Assembly (NCBI RefSeq): GCF_021502575.1
Contig: NZ_JAKFGN010000001.1
Location: forward strand, 248,001 to 312,000
Reading direction: 5' to 3'
Origin: Bradyrhizobium sp. G127
GTDB lineage: Bacteria > Pseudomonadota > Alphaproteobacteria > Rhizobiales > Xanthobacteraceae
Length of the DNA stretch: 64,000 bases
This document shows, piece after piece, positions 53,070 to 62,475 of this stretch. Position numbers and translations under genes: made by a program. The notes beneath the pieces were generated by a model that was not told the origin of the DNA, ran no database searches, and saw only the letters and a list, made by a program, of their open reading frames with translations. Every line of letters begins with the position of its first letter. Within the stretch, counting starts at the first letter, position 1.

Positions 53070-54283
53070 ACTTGCCTCTCCCCAATTCCTTCCGCTCCGG
53101 TCCGGATGAGCGCGGTCATTTCGGCATTTTCGGCGGGCGCTTCGTCGCCGAGACGCTGATGCCGCTGATCCTCGATCTGGAAAAGGCCTATGCCGACGCC
53201 AAGGCCGATCCGTCGTTTCAGAAAGAGATGAACGGCTACCTGAAGGACTATGTCGGCCGGCCGTCGCCGCTGTATTTCGCGGAGCGCCTCACCGAGCATC
53301 TCGGCGGCGCGAAGATCTACTTCAAGCGCGAGGAGCTGAATCACACCGGCTCGCACAAGGTCAACAACGTGCTTGGCCAGATCATGGTCGCGCGCCGCAT
53401 GGGCAAGAAGCGGATCATCGCCGAGACCGGCGCAGGCCAGCACGGCGTTGCCACCGCGACGCTGTGCGCGCGGTTCGGCCTTGAATGCATCGTTTACATG
53501 GGCGCGGTCGACGTCGAGCGGCAGCAGCCCAACGTGATCCGCATGGAAATGCTCGGCGCCACGGTGGTGCCGGTGCAGTCGGGCGCGCGCACGCTGAAGG
53601 ACGCCATGAACGAAGCGTTGCGCGACTGGGTGACCAACGTCGGGAACACGTTCTATTGCATCGGCACGGTGGCCGGGCCGCATCCCTATCCGATGATGGT
53701 GCGCGATTTCCAGTCGATTATCGGCATCGAGACCCGCGCGCAGATGCAGGAGGCCGAAGGCCGCCTGCCGGATTCGCTGATCGCCTGCATCGGCGGCGGC
53801 TCCAATGCGATGGGCCTGTTTCATCCGTTCCTCGACGATCCGGGCGTCGAGATTTTCGGCGTCGAGGCGGCGGGGCATGGTCTTACCAATCTGCATGCGG
53901 CGTCGATCGCGGGTGGCCGTCCCGGCGTGCTGCACGGCAATCGCACCTATCTCCTGATGGACGACGACGGTCAGATCCTGGAAGGCCACTCGATCTCGGC
54001 GGGCCTCGATTATCCCGGTATCGGCCCGGAACACTCGTGGCTGTACGAAACCGGCCGCGTCACCTATCTGTCGGCGACCGACGACGAGGCGCTGGCGGCG
54101 TTTCAGATGCTGTCGCGGCTGGAAGGGATCATTCCGGCGCTGGAGCCCGCGCATGCCATCGCGAAGGTGATGGAGCTCGCGCCGAAGCGGCCGAAGGATC
54201 ATCTGATGGTGGTCAATCTCTCGGGACGCGGCGACAAGGACGTGCCGCAGGTCGGCGACATTCTGAAGGGCAAAAAGAAGTGA
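53066..54283 (+). CDS. trpB: Tryptophan synthase beta chain
   Basis: 405 residues, a fold-type II PLP enzyme. The PLP lysine lies in [17 protein letters not shown] and the phosphate-binding motif is [39 protein letters not shown] and [21 protein letters not shown] are diagnostic. It makes tryptophan from serine and indole channelled from TrpA. It starts with ATG 53066 within the trpF stop, and its end overlaps trpA's GTG start. Confidence 0.98.
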   Translation: MNLPLPNSFRSGPDERGHFGIFGGRFVAETLMPLILDLEKAYADAKADPSFQKEMNGYLKDYVGRPSPLYFAERLTEHLGGAKIYFKREELNHTGSHKVNNVLGQIMVARRMGKKRIIAETGAGQHGVATATLCARFGLECIVYMGAVDVERQQPNVIRMEMLGATVVPVQSGARTLKDAMNEALRDWVTNVGNTFYCIGTVAGPHPYPMMVRDFQSIIGIETRAQMQEAEGRLPDSLIACIGGGSNAMGLFHPFLDDPGVEIFGVEAAGHGLTNLHAASIAGGRPGVLHGNRTYLLMDDDGQILEGHSISAGLDYPGIGPEHSWLYETGRVTYLSATDDEALAAFQMLSRLEGIIPALEPAHAIAKVMELAPKRPKDHLMVVNLSGRGDKDVPQVGDILKGKKK

Positions 54284-55116
54284 CCACGCGCATCGACACA
54301 CGTTTCGCCGAGTTGAAAAAGGAAGGCCGCGCGGCGTTCGTCACCTTCGTGATGTGCGGCGATCCGGATCTCGCGACCTCGCTCGAGATCATCAAGGCGC
54401 TGCCGAAGGCAGGCGCGGACATCATCGAGATCGGCATGCCGTTCACCGATCCGATGGCAGACGGTCCTGCGATCCAGGCGGCGGGCCTGCGCGCGCTGAA
54501 AGCCGGCGCCACGCTGAAGAAGACGCTGCAGGTGGTGCGCGATTTCCGCAAGGAGGATAACGTCACGCCCGTGGTGCTGATGGGTTACTATAATCCGATC
54601 TACGTCTACGGCGTCGACAAGTTTCTTCCCGATGCGAAAGCCGCCGGTGTCGACGGTCTGATCATCGTCGACCTTCCGCCGGAAGAAGATACCGAGCTTT
54701 GCATTCCGGCGATGAAGGCCGGATTGAATTTCATCCGCCTTGCGACGCCGACCACCGACGACAAGCGCCTGCCCGCGGTGCTCGCGAACACCTCCGGCTT
54801 CGTCTATTACGTCTCCATCACCGGTATCACCGGTTCGGCCAGCGCCGACACCGCGCAGGTGTCCGCTGCCGTGGCGCGCATCAAGCGCCACACGCAACTG
54901 CCGGTCTGCGTCGGCTTCGGCATCCGCACGCCGGACGCTGCACGAGGCATTGCGCAGGCGGCCAATGGCGCGGTGGTCGGCTCGGCGCTGATCGACGCCT
55001 TGCGGGCGACGCTGGATTCCGAGGATCGCGCCACGGCAAAGACAGTTCCTGCGGTGGCCGATCTCGCGGCGGCGCTGGCGCAGGGCGTGCGCGGCGCCAA
55101 GCAGGCGGCGGAATAG
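54280..55116 (+). CDS. trpA: Tryptophan synthase alpha chain
   Basis: 278 residues, usual for the family, beginning with GTG 54280 that overlaps the trpB stop (GTGA). Catalytic E and D are in [51 protein letters not shown] and [14 protein letters not shown] are TrpA motifs. It cleaves indole-3-glycerol phosphate to indole. An upstream open frame (53485) lies inside trpB and is a shadow. Confidence 0.98.
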   Translation: MTTRIDTRFAELKKEGRAAFVTFVMCGDPDLATSLEIIKALPKAGADIIEIGMPFTDPMADGPAIQAAGLRALKAGATLKKTLQVVRDFRKEDNVTPVVLMGYYNPIYVYGVDKFLPDAKAAGVDGLIIVDLPPEEDTELCIPAMKAGLNFIRLATPTTDDKRLPAVLANTSGFVYYVSITGITGSASADTAQVSAAVARIKRHTQLPVCVGFGIRTPDAARGIAQAANGAVVGSALIDALRATLDSEDRATAKTVPAVADLAAALAQGVRGAKQAAE

Positions 55117-55208
55117 AGCGTTTCCAGGAAATTATATTGGGCGAGGCCGGGTTGCCCGGCTTTGCCCGGACGTCCATATATTCAATTCCCCGACGCGGAG
55201 CCCAACGC

Positions 55209-56123
55209 ATGAACTGGTTGACCAACGTTGTCCGGCCGAAAATTCGCAGCATCCTCAAGCGCGAGACGCCGGAGAATCTCTGGATCAAGTGTCCGGATTC
55301 CGGGCAGCTCGTGTTCTACAAGGATGTCGAACAGAACCAGTTCGTCATTCCCGGCTCGAACTATCATATGCGCATGGGCGCGGTGGCGCGGCTGAAGTCG
55401 ATCTTCGACAACGAGACCTGGTATGACGTCGCGTTGCCCGAAGTGACCGCCGATCCGCTGAAGTTTCGCGACGAGCGCAAGTATGTCGACCGCATCAAGG
55501 ATGCGCGCACCAAGACCAGCCTCCACGACGCGGTGAAGGTCGGCTTCGGCAAGCTCGAAGGCAATGCCGTCGTGGTCGCGGTGCAGGATTTCGATTTCAT
55601 GGGTGGTTCGCTCGGCATGGCCGCGGGCGAAGCGGTGGTGAAGGGGCTTGAACTCGCGGTCGAGAAGAAATCGCCCTTCATCATCTTCGCGGCCTCGGGT
55701 GGCGCGCGGATGCAGGAAGGCATTCTCTCGCTGATGCAGATGCCGCGTACCACCGTGGCGATCCAGATGCTGCGCGAAGCCAGGCAGCCCTACATCGTGG
55801 TGCTGACCAATCCGACCACCGGCGGCGTCACCGCATCCTATGCGATGCTGGGAGATGTGCAGATTGCCGAACCCGGCGCGCTGATCGGCTTTGCCGGCGC
55901 GCGCGTCATCGAGCAGACCATTCGCGAAAAGCTGCCCGAAGGTTTCCAACGCGCCGAATACCTCAAGGAACACGGCATGGTGGACATGGTGGTGCACCGG
56001 CATGATCTGCGCGCGACGCTGGCGCGGCTGTGCCGTCTGCTGACCAAGGCGCCTGTCGCCGAAGGCTTCGAGTCGCAGGCTCGTCCGCCGATCGATCTGC
56101 CTGCGGTCACGTCGCCCGCGTGA
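55209..56123 (+). CDS. accD: Acetyl-CoA carboxylase carboxyltransferase subunit beta
   Basis: 304 residues of a crotonase-like carboxyltransferase: [61 protein letters not shown] and [22 protein letters not shown]. In E. coli AccD four cysteines form a zinc ribbon; here the corresponding region ([24 protein letters not shown]) keeps only C28 and has Ser, Ile/Pro and Ser elsewhere, so zinc binding is lost. With AccA it makes malonyl-CoA. It is 92 bases after trpA. Confidence 0.97.
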   Translation: MNWLTNVVRPKIRSILKRETPENLWIKCPDSGQLVFYKDVEQNQFVIPGSNYHMRMGAVARLKSIFDNETWYDVALPEVTADPLKFRDERKYVDRIKDARTKTSLHDAVKVGFGKLEGNAVVVAVQDFDFMGGSLGMAAGEAVVKGLELAVEKKSPFIIFAASGGARMQEGILSLMQMPRTTVAIQMLREARQPYIVVLTNPTTGGVTASYAMLGDVQIAEPGALIGFAGARVIEQTIREKLPEGFQRAEYLKEHGMVDMVVHRHDLRATLARLCRLLTKAPVAEGFESQARPPIDLPAVTSPA

Positions 56124-57466
56124 CGGTGCCCGCCGCAAAAAGGCCGCCGCCGTCCTACGACGACATTCTCGCGCGTCTCGCGTCGCTGCATCCCAAGCGC
56201 ATCGATCTCACGCTGGATCGGATGTGGCGCATTCTCGACCGTCTCGGTCATCCCGAGAAACGGATTCCGCCCGTCATCCATGTCGCCGGCACCAACGGCA
56301 AGGGATCGACCGTGGCGTTCCTGCGCGCGATTCTGGAAGCGTCCGGCCTGCGCGTGCATGTCTACACGTCGCCGCATCTGGTGCGTTTCAATGAACGCTT
56401 CCGGCTCGGCAAAGCTGGCGGCGGCGTTCTGGTCACCGACGATCAGTTGCGCGCAGCACTGGATCACTGCGAGCGCGTCAATGCCGGCGAGCCGATCACG
56501 ATTTTCGAGATCGAAACCGCGGCGGCGTTTCATCTGTTCGCAGAACACCAGGCCGATGTGGTCCTGCTGGAAGTCGGTCTCGGCGGACGGCTCGACGCCA
56601 CCAATGTGATCGATGCGCCGCTGGCGAGCGTCATCACATCCATCGGCATGGACCACATCGAATTCCTCGGCGACACGCTGGGGAAGATCGCCGCCGAGAA
56701 GGCCGGCATCATCAAGACCAGCGTTCCGGTGATCTGCGCGGAGCAGCCTCCCGAAGCGGAAACGGTGATCGAGCGGGCGGCGAAGCGCGCCCGCGCGCCG
56801 CTCCATGCCGCGACCCAGGACTGGCACGTTAATGTCGAGCACGGGCGGCTGGTGTATTCGGACGAACGCGGCTTGCTCGATCTGTCAGCGCCGCGCCTGT
56901 TCGGGCGGCATCAGTTCGACAACGCGGGTCTGGCCATCGCCACGCTGCGCGCCATCGATTCCCTCAAGATCGAATCCTCGGCCTTCGAGCAGGGCATCGC
57001 GCGCGCCGAATGGCCGGCGCGGATGCAGCGTCTCACGTCGGGCGCGCTGGTCGCAGCGGCGCCGAAGGATGCAGAAGTGTGGCTGGACGGCGGCCACAAT
57101 CCCGACGGGGGGCGCGTGATCGCAGCGGCGTTGGGCGATCTCGAGGAGCGCGTGTCGCGTCCGCTGGTGGTGATCGCGGGTATGATGGGCAATAAGGATG
57201 CGCACGGCTTTCTCGCCAACTTCGCCGGGCAGACGCGCCATATCATCGCGGTGACGATTCCCGATCAGGACAACGCGATGGCGCCTGACGTGCTGGCCGA
57301 CGCCGCACGGCAACTCGGCATGCGGGTCGAGACCGCCGCCAGCGTCGAAGCGGCGCTGCGGGCGATTGCGAAACTCGCCTATGAGGTGCCGCCGCGCATA
57401 CTCGTCACCGGTTCGCTCTATCTCGCGGGGCATGTGCTGGGCGAGAACGGCACGCTGCCGGTGTGA
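56120..57466 (+). CDS. folC: Folylpolyglutamate synthase / dihydrofolate synthase
   Basis: 448 residues. The GTG start at 56120 overlaps the accD stop (GTGA). ATP-binding [79 protein letters not shown] and [15 protein letters not shown] match the Mur-ligase-like FolC family. It adds glutamate to dihydropteroate and folates. It ends a five-gene run with trpF-trpB-trpA-accD that is common in Bradyrhizobiaceae. Confidence 0.96.
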   Translation: MTVPAAKRPPPSYDDILARLASLHPKRIDLTLDRMWRILDRLGHPEKRIPPVIHVAGTNGKGSTVAFLRAILEASGLRVHVYTSPHLVRFNERFRLGKAGGGVLVTDDQLRAALDHCERVNAGEPITIFEIETAAAFHLFAEHQADVVLLEVGLGGRLDATNVIDAPLASVITSIGMDHIEFLGDTLGKIAAEKAGIIKTSVPVICAEQPPEAETVIERAAKRARAPLHAATQDWHVNVEHGRLVYSDERGLLDLSAPRLFGRHQFDNAGLAIATLRAIDSLKIESSAFEQGIARAEWPARMQRLTSGALVAAAPKDAEVWLDGGHNPDGGRVIAAALGDLEERVSRPLVVIAGMMGNKDAHGFLANFAGQTRHIIAVTIPDQDNAMAPDVLADAARQLGMRVETAASVEAALRAIAKLAYEVPPRILVTGSLYLAGHVLGENGTLPV

Positions 57467-57511
57467 CCTTAGGCTACACGATTCCATCGCAGTGCAATCG
57501 CAAGAAAACCG

Positions 57512-57818
57512 CGCCCCGGACGCAGCGCATCACGTCAGTGGTGCGCTGCCGAGCCGGGGCCGTTGCGCATCGGATCTGTAACGGTCCCGGTTCTGCGAAG
57601 CAGCGCTGCGCGCTGCATCGCGCCCGGGACACCCGCGATGCAGGTTTGAGCACTCGTCATTCCGGGATGCGTCTTCCTGGACGCTGGCCCGGATGCTTGA
57701 ACCCGTCATTCCGGGATGCGCGTTCTGCACGCGCAGGCCCGGAATCCATGACTGCGGGAATTTGGCTCGTGGCCATGGATTCCGGGTTCGCGCGAAGACG
57801 CGCGCCCCGGAATGACGG
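57512..57818. repeat. Stack of palindromic repeats downstream of folC
   Basis: (1) 57512-57561, arms with GCCCCGG...GCAGCGC and the complement. (2) 57584-57630, GTCCCGG with CCGGGAC. (3) 57655-57700, a partial CGTCATTCCGGGATGCG unit. (4) 57703-57818, a large inverted repeat with arms of about 48 bases starting CGTCATTCCGGG and each ending CCCGGAATCCATG. All four resemble dispersed Bradyrhizobiaceae elements. They fill the gap after the trp-acc-fol run. Confidence 0.75.
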
Positions 57819-58188
57819 CAATAATATCGAGCGAGCACCGAAACATTTCGTGATGGGGATACGAATTCCCGCGCTCCAGATCGGCCTTACGTTCAGCCGG
57901 TCCTGTTCGTGAGGGGCGCTTTCTAGAGGCGTCTTGAAGGCGGAGCAGGATGCGGCGCCTGCGCGATGTGGATTCGCACCCACACGTCCGGGAGGCCGGG
58001 GGTCACCGTCCGGGCCAACTACGTGGCTCTGCCTTCAATGGCTGGACGAGGACAGGATGAAGGCGGGCGAAAGCCTGCCGGATCGGAGGCGCGGTACGCG
58101 CTCGTCCTGTCCCGGAAGCACGGTCCCTCGGTAAAAAATCGCCGCCAAATAGCAGTCAAGCTTGCGCAGACGGCGTAAACTTGTCTGT

Positions 58189-58317
58189 GGAGCGCCGTAA
58201 GGCGACGCGCTTCCTTTTCGCAGAGGAAGCGAACCAACACATTTGCGCCTCGCGGCGCTCCATGCCCCTCGTTGCTGGGGGCAAAACGAAAAGCCCAACT
58301 CGCGCGACGCGCGGGAG
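58189..58317. repeat. Nested hairpins between the folC repeats and trxA
   Basis: An outer stem GGAGCGCCG (58189-58197) with CGGCGCTCC (58253-58261) encloses CGCTTCC/GGAAGCG (58208-58214, 58225-58231). Two further stems follow: GCCCC/GGGGC (58264, 58278) and CTCGCGCG with its imperfect partner. It may be a structured RNA or a decayed repeat; no gene covers it. Confidence 0.45.
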
Positions 58318-58385
58318 CGATTGCGCGTGCGTGAATGAAAGTAGCTGTTTGAAAATTGAATTGGACTCAGGGCGCCAGCAAAACA

Positions 58386-58411
58386 AAAACGGCCAGCTTG
58401 CGCCGGCCGTT
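58386..58411 (-). terminator. Intrinsic terminator of trxA
   Basis: AAACGGCC with GGCCGTTT around a short loop; on the minus strand the stem is followed by TTTTTGTTTT. It lies 28 bases after the trxA stop. Confidence 0.8.
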
Positions 58412-58438
58412 TGCAAACTCTCGAATTCGAAAAGACGA

Positions 58439-58759
58439 TCAGACCGCAGCGCTGATCCACTGCTGCAGCTTGGCCTTCGGCGCCGCGCCGACCTGGCGCG
58501 AAGCCATCTCGCCGCCCTTGAAGATCATCAGCGTCGGGATCGACATCACGCCGTACTTCGACGCCGTCTTCGGGCTTTCGTCGACGTTCAGCTTCACGAT
58601 CTTGACCTTGTCGCCCATGGCGCCGGCGATTTCATCGAGGGCAGGCGCGATCATGCGGCACGGGCCGCACCATTCCGCCCAGAAATCGACGACCACCGGG
58701 CCGTCCGCGTTGAGAACTTCCTTCTCGAAATCGGAGTCCGAAACCTTGGCAACACTCAT
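58439..58759 (-). CDS. trxA: Thioredoxin
   Basis: 106 residues, the standard length of TrxA. The redox motif WCGPC is at residues 30-34 ([17 protein letters not shown]); the cis-proline is in [16 protein letters not shown]. It reduces disulfides in the cytoplasm. It sits alone between the folC repeats and addA, with its own terminator; trxA downstream of addAB on the same strand is common in this order, and addA ends 206 bases upstream. Confidence 0.97.
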   Translation of the reverse strand: MSVAKVSDSDFEKEVLNADGPVVVDFWAEWCGPCRMIAPALDEIAGAMGDKVKIVKLNVDESPKTASKYGVMSIPTLMIFKGGEMASRQVGAAPKAKLQQWISAAV

Positions 58760-58965
58760 GTTGATCTGCCTCGTTGGATGAAAGGCGCAGGCTTTTTGGG
58801 AGAATCGCGCGCCGGAAACGTAGCTGCAACGTATGAACGCACCCCACCGGGGTCAAGGTGGGTCGCCGGGAGATGTTCCGGGGAGGGGATAACGGCAGTT
58901 AGGGGAATTCGTCCCGATTCAAGGGCTTAGCTCTGGCTTTGGAACGAATTCAGCTTAAGCGGACC

Positions 58966-61900
58966 TCACGAGATGATCGATTGCAGCTCTGCGTCCAGCG
59001 CGGAGGCTGGAATTTCCATCCACGCGGCGGTTTCGGTCCACAGCAGCGCGCAGCGCACCGGCCGTCCCGGATACAACCGCTGCAGCACATCGCGGTAGAG
59101 CGCGAGCTGCCGCACATAGGTATCCGGAGCCTCGGCGGCGGAGCGCGGCGGCGCATGGTTGGTCTTGTAGTCGACGATCAGCACTTCCTGCGCCGTCACC
59201 ACCAGCCGGTCGATCTGACCCGACACCAGCGCGGGCGGCTTGCTGCGCCGTGCCACGCGTCCTGCAATGGACACTTCGGCGCGGCTGCCCTCCGCAAACA
59301 GCGGCGCGAAGGCCGGCGTTGCGATCAGCGCCAGCACCTGCCGGGCGAGCGCATCGCGTTCGTCATCGGTAAACCAGTCCTCCCCATTGCGCCGAAGATA
59401 ATCGCGTGCGGCACTCTCGCGCCGCTCCGACGCAACATCCGGCAACGATTGCAGCAGACGATGGGTGAGTGTGCCGCGCTTCAAAGCGCGTTCGCGCGCG
59501 ATGCGCGATTCGTCGCTGATTACGGCGCGGCCGTCGTTTTCGTTCTCCGCCGGATCGGACGGGCGCAGCAAGGTGTCCGCAGGCTGTTCCGGCGGCGCGG
59601 CCGTTCTCAGCCATGCGGGCAAATCTGTTGTGACCGAATCCGGTGTTGTGACGGCGGCTGGCGTCGGAGGCTCGACATCCCCGGCGCGCGAATAGCGCTT
59701 TACGGGACCGTGCAAAGTCACAAGCTCGTTCAGTTGCAGGTCCGATGCGTCGAGACCTTTCCGGATCAGATCGTACCACGACAGGTCGCGCACCGCGTTG
59801 CGGTTGCCGGGCAGCACGCCGCCGACAATCAGGCGATCCGCCGCGCGCGTCATCGCCACATAGAGCAGCCGGCGATATTCGTCCTCGGTCTCTTCCTTCA
59901 TGGTGGCGCGGGCCGCCGCCACCGGCGCGAGGTCGTCGGCCTTCCGTCCGGCCCACAGCACCACGCCCGGTGCGTCGGGCGCTGAATTACCTTGCGGCAT
60001 GCGGATCAGATTGACGCGCTGGCTATCGGATGGCGAAGTTGTGGTGTCGACGAGGAATACAACGGAGGCTTCAAGCCCCTTCGCGCCGTGTACGGTCATG
60101 ACGCGAACCTCGTCGCGTTGAATCTCCATGTCGCGCTTCACTTCGGTGTCGGCGGCGCGCAGCCACGCCATGAAGCCCTGCAACGAGGCAGGCGCTTTCT
60201 GCTCATAGGTCAGCGCCAGTTCGAGGAATTCGTCGAGTGCGTCGTTGGCTTCGAGGCCGAGCCGCGCGAGGATACGCGCGCGTCCGCCATCGCCGCCGAG
60301 CAGCCACGCATAGAAAGTAAAAGGCGTGACGCTGGCGAATTTGTCTTCGCAGCTCGTGAGGCGATCGAGGGCGGCCTTGAGTTTATCGTTCGTCGCGGCA
60401 TGTTCCGCCAGCGCCTCACGCAGTGTGCCTGTGCGGTTCGGGGCCAGCACCAGCAGGTCGTCGTCATCGAGGCCGAACAGCGGGCTTTTCAGCGCAACCG
60501 CAAGCGCCAGATCGTCACGCGGCAGCAGCAGCGCGTCGGCGAGATTCATCAGGTCGATGACCGCGATGTGCTCGGTCAGCTTCAGCCGGTCCGCGCCGGC
60601 GACGGGGATGCCGGCATGCTTCAGCGATTGAATGATCGCATCGAACGCCTTGCCGCGCCGCCGCACCAGAATGAGAACGTCGCCGTAGCTCATCGGCTTC
60701 CGGTTGCCGATGGGGCCGGTCATGGTTCGCGCGGCGATCAGCGATGTGATTTCGTCGCGCACCCGCTGCGCCAATCGCACCTCGGGATCGGTTTCGGCCA
60801 CCGCGTCGAGCGCGGCGGTCCATGCCTTGATGTCTTTCTTCTCGGCCGGCGTTTCCAGGTCCCACAGATCGACCAGCGCCGGCGCGGCGTCGCTCAGCGC
60901 GTCGTGAACGGGATAGTCGTTTTCGACGGCGTGGATGCTCTTGTAGATGCCGGCGTCGCGGAACACGTAATCGACCGATTTCAGAATAGTCCAGCCGGAG
61001 CGGAACGAGTGCTTGAATTCGACCGACTCGAAATCGAGTTTTGCATTCTTGTGCCGCGTTTCAATCTCGCGGCGGCGGCGGTGAAATTCGCGCGGCGCTG
61101 CGCCTTGAAACGAGAAGATCGACTGTTTCTCGTCGCCCACCGCGAAGATGCTGCGCTTGACGCCGTCACGCGCGCCCGCGCCCGAGGTGAACTCCGAGGT
61201 CAGCCGCTCGATGATGTCCCACTGCCGGGGGCTGGTGTCCTGCGCCTCGTCGATCAGCACATGGTCGATGCCGCGGTCGAGCTTGAAATGCACCCAGCCC
61301 GCCGAGACGTTGTTGAGCAGGTCATAGGTTCTGGCGATCAGGTCGTCGTAATCCAGAAGTCCGCGTTCCTGCTTCTCGCGGCGATAGTTAGCGGCCACCG
61401 CACTCGCGATCACCAGCAGCGCCTCGGTGCGGTCGCGATGGAGAACGGCACGGCGTTTCACGTCCAGTTGAGCAACGCGCGCCTGTTCGGCATCGAGCCG
61501 CGCCGCAAGCGCGGGATGAAGTTTGGCGAGCGGCTTGGTCATCAGGGTCTTGCGCAGGCCGATCACGCCTTTCGACTCGGTGAGGAAAATATCGAGATAG
61601 GCATCCACCTGAGCGCCGCCGGTCAGCATTGCGGCGGTGCGGAAGCGTTCCGCCTGGCCGGTGTCCGCCGGACTGCCGCCGTCGAGGGCGGCCGCTACGG
61701 CCTGCCACTCGCTGCGCGGCAGGTTGGGACCCTCGACGATCTCGCGCTCCACGTTTTCGATGCGTTCATCAAGGCCGATGCCCAGCGTAAGCGCCACCTG
61801 CGTCATGGCCGCGTCGATGCTGCCCGCGCCATCGGACCACGCCATGAAATGGTCGCGGCTGAGACACGCCTCGCGCACCACGTCCTTGAAGGTCATGTCG

Positions 61901-62475
61901 GCAGCCGTCGCCATTGCGATTTCGAGCGCGCGCCCGGCGCGGCTTGCGGGATTGGCAGAGGCTTCGAGCAGCACCGCGAGATTGGCACGCTCCATCATCT
62001 CGTTCTGGTCGCGGTCATCCAGCACGGAGAACCGCGCCGGCACGTTGGCCTCGAACGGAAACTGCTGAAGCAGCCGCGTGCAGAGCGCGTGAATGGTCTG
62101 CACCTTCAGTCCGCCCGGCGTTTCCAGTGCGGCGGCGAACAGCTTTCGCGCCCGCATGCGGGTTTCGGCGTTGGGCTTCGGCGCGCCGATCCGTTGAATC
62201 GCGTCGTCCAGTTCGCCGTCAGGCATCCGCACCCAGCGGCCGAGCGTCGCGAATACCCGCTGTGCCATGTTGGCCGCCGCCGCCTTGGTGAAGGTGATGC
62301 AGAGAATCTTTTCCGGCTTCACGTCATTGAGCAGCAGCCGGATGACACGGCTGACCAGCACATGGGTCTTGCCCGAACCGGCATTGGCGGCGACGAAGGC
62401 CGAGACCTCCGGATTCGAGGCGCGGGCCTGCAGCGCGGTGACAGCCGCGGGAATGTCCTTGCGCGGGGCGCTCAT
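58966..62475 (-). CDS. addA: Double-strand break repair helicase-nuclease AddA
   Basis: 1169 residues. The UvrD-type helicase has Walker A in AANAGSGKTHVLVSRVIRLLL, the DEAQD motif in HVLIDEAQDTSPRQW, later VRVMTVHGAKGLEASVVFLVD and RRLLYVAMTRAADRLI, and a C-terminal PD-(D/E)XK nuclease with VLIVDYKTNHAPP. With AddB it resects DNA double-strand ends (alphaproteobacterial AddAB in place of RecBCD). I start at ATG 62475 (MSAPRKD), which overlaps the addB stop by four bases; the longer frame to 62508 adds an arginine-rich stretch. The antisense 847-codon frame is a shadow. Confidence 0.94.
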   Translation of the reverse strand: MSAPRKDIPAAVTALQARASNPEVSAFVAANAGSGKTHVLVSRVIRLLLNDVKPEKILCITFTKAAAANMAQRVFATLGRWVRMPDGELDDAIQRIGAPKPNAETRMRARKLFAAALETPGGLKVQTIHALCTRLLQQFPFEANVPARFSVLDDRDQNEMMERANLAVLLEASANPASRAGRALEIAMATAADMTFKDVVREACLSRDHFMAWSDGAGSIDAAMTQVALTLGIGLDERIENVEREIVEGPNLPRSEWQAVAAALDGGSPADTGQAERFRTAAMLTGGAQVDAYLDIFLTESKGVIGLRKTLMTKPLAKLHPALAARLDAEQARVAQLDVKRRAVLHRDRTEALLVIASAVAANYRREKQERGLLDYDDLIARTYDLLNNVSAGWVHFKLDRGIDHVLIDEAQDTSPRQWDIIERLTSEFTSGAGARDGVKRSIFAVGDEKQSIFSFQGAAPREFHRRRREIETRHKNAKLDFESVEFKHSFRSGWTILKSVDYVFRDAGIYKSIHAVENDYPVHDALSDAAPALVDLWDLETPAEKKDIKAWTAALDAVAETDPEVRLAQRVRDEITSLIAARTMTGPIGNRKPMSYGDVLILVRRRGKAFDAIIQSLKHAGIPVAGADRLKLTEHIAVIDLMNLADALLLPRDDLALAVALKSPLFGLDDDDLLVLAPNRTGTLREALAEHAATNDKLKAALDRLTSCEDKFASVTPFTFYAWLLGGDGGRARILARLGLEANDALDEFLELALTYEQKAPASLQGFMAWLRAADTEVKRDMEIQRDEVRVMTVHGAKGLEASVVFLVDTTTSPSDSQRVNLIRMPQGNSAPDAPGVVLWAGRKADDLAPVAAARATMKEETEDEYRRLLYVAMTRAADRLIVGGVLPGNRNAVRDLSWYDLIRKGLDASDLQLNELVTLHGPVKRYSRAGDVEPPTPAAVTTPDSVTTDLPAWLRTAAPPEQPADTLLRPSDPAENENDGRAVISDESRIARERALKRGTLTHRLLQSLPDVASERRESAARDYLRRNGEDWFTDDERDALARQVLALIATPAFAPLFAEGSRAEVSIAGRVARRSKPPALVSGQIDRLVVTAQEVLIVDYKTNHAPPRSAAEAPDTYVRQLALYRDVLQRLYPGRPVRCALLWTETAAWMEIPASALDAELQSIIS

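Larger units (their letters stand above)
57467..58438. other. Gene-free interval with stacked palindromic repeats
   Basis: 972 bases. The left part (57512-57818) is a stack of palindromic repeats; 58189-58317 contains nested hairpins; and a terminator stem is at 58386-58411. Between 57950 and 58180 I see only GC-rich sequence. Frames over the interval have no Shine-Dalgarno and run through the repeats, so no gene is called. Confidence 0.7.

Noticed and set aside
57943-58030. tRNA-like sequence near 58.0 kb
   Set aside because: A GGGTGCGAATCC-like segment on the minus strand recalls a T arm, but no acceptor stem or anticodon arm fits.
58181-58930. Plus-strand frame over trxA
   Set aside because: It begins in hairpins, spans the trxA terminator and lacks a known domain.
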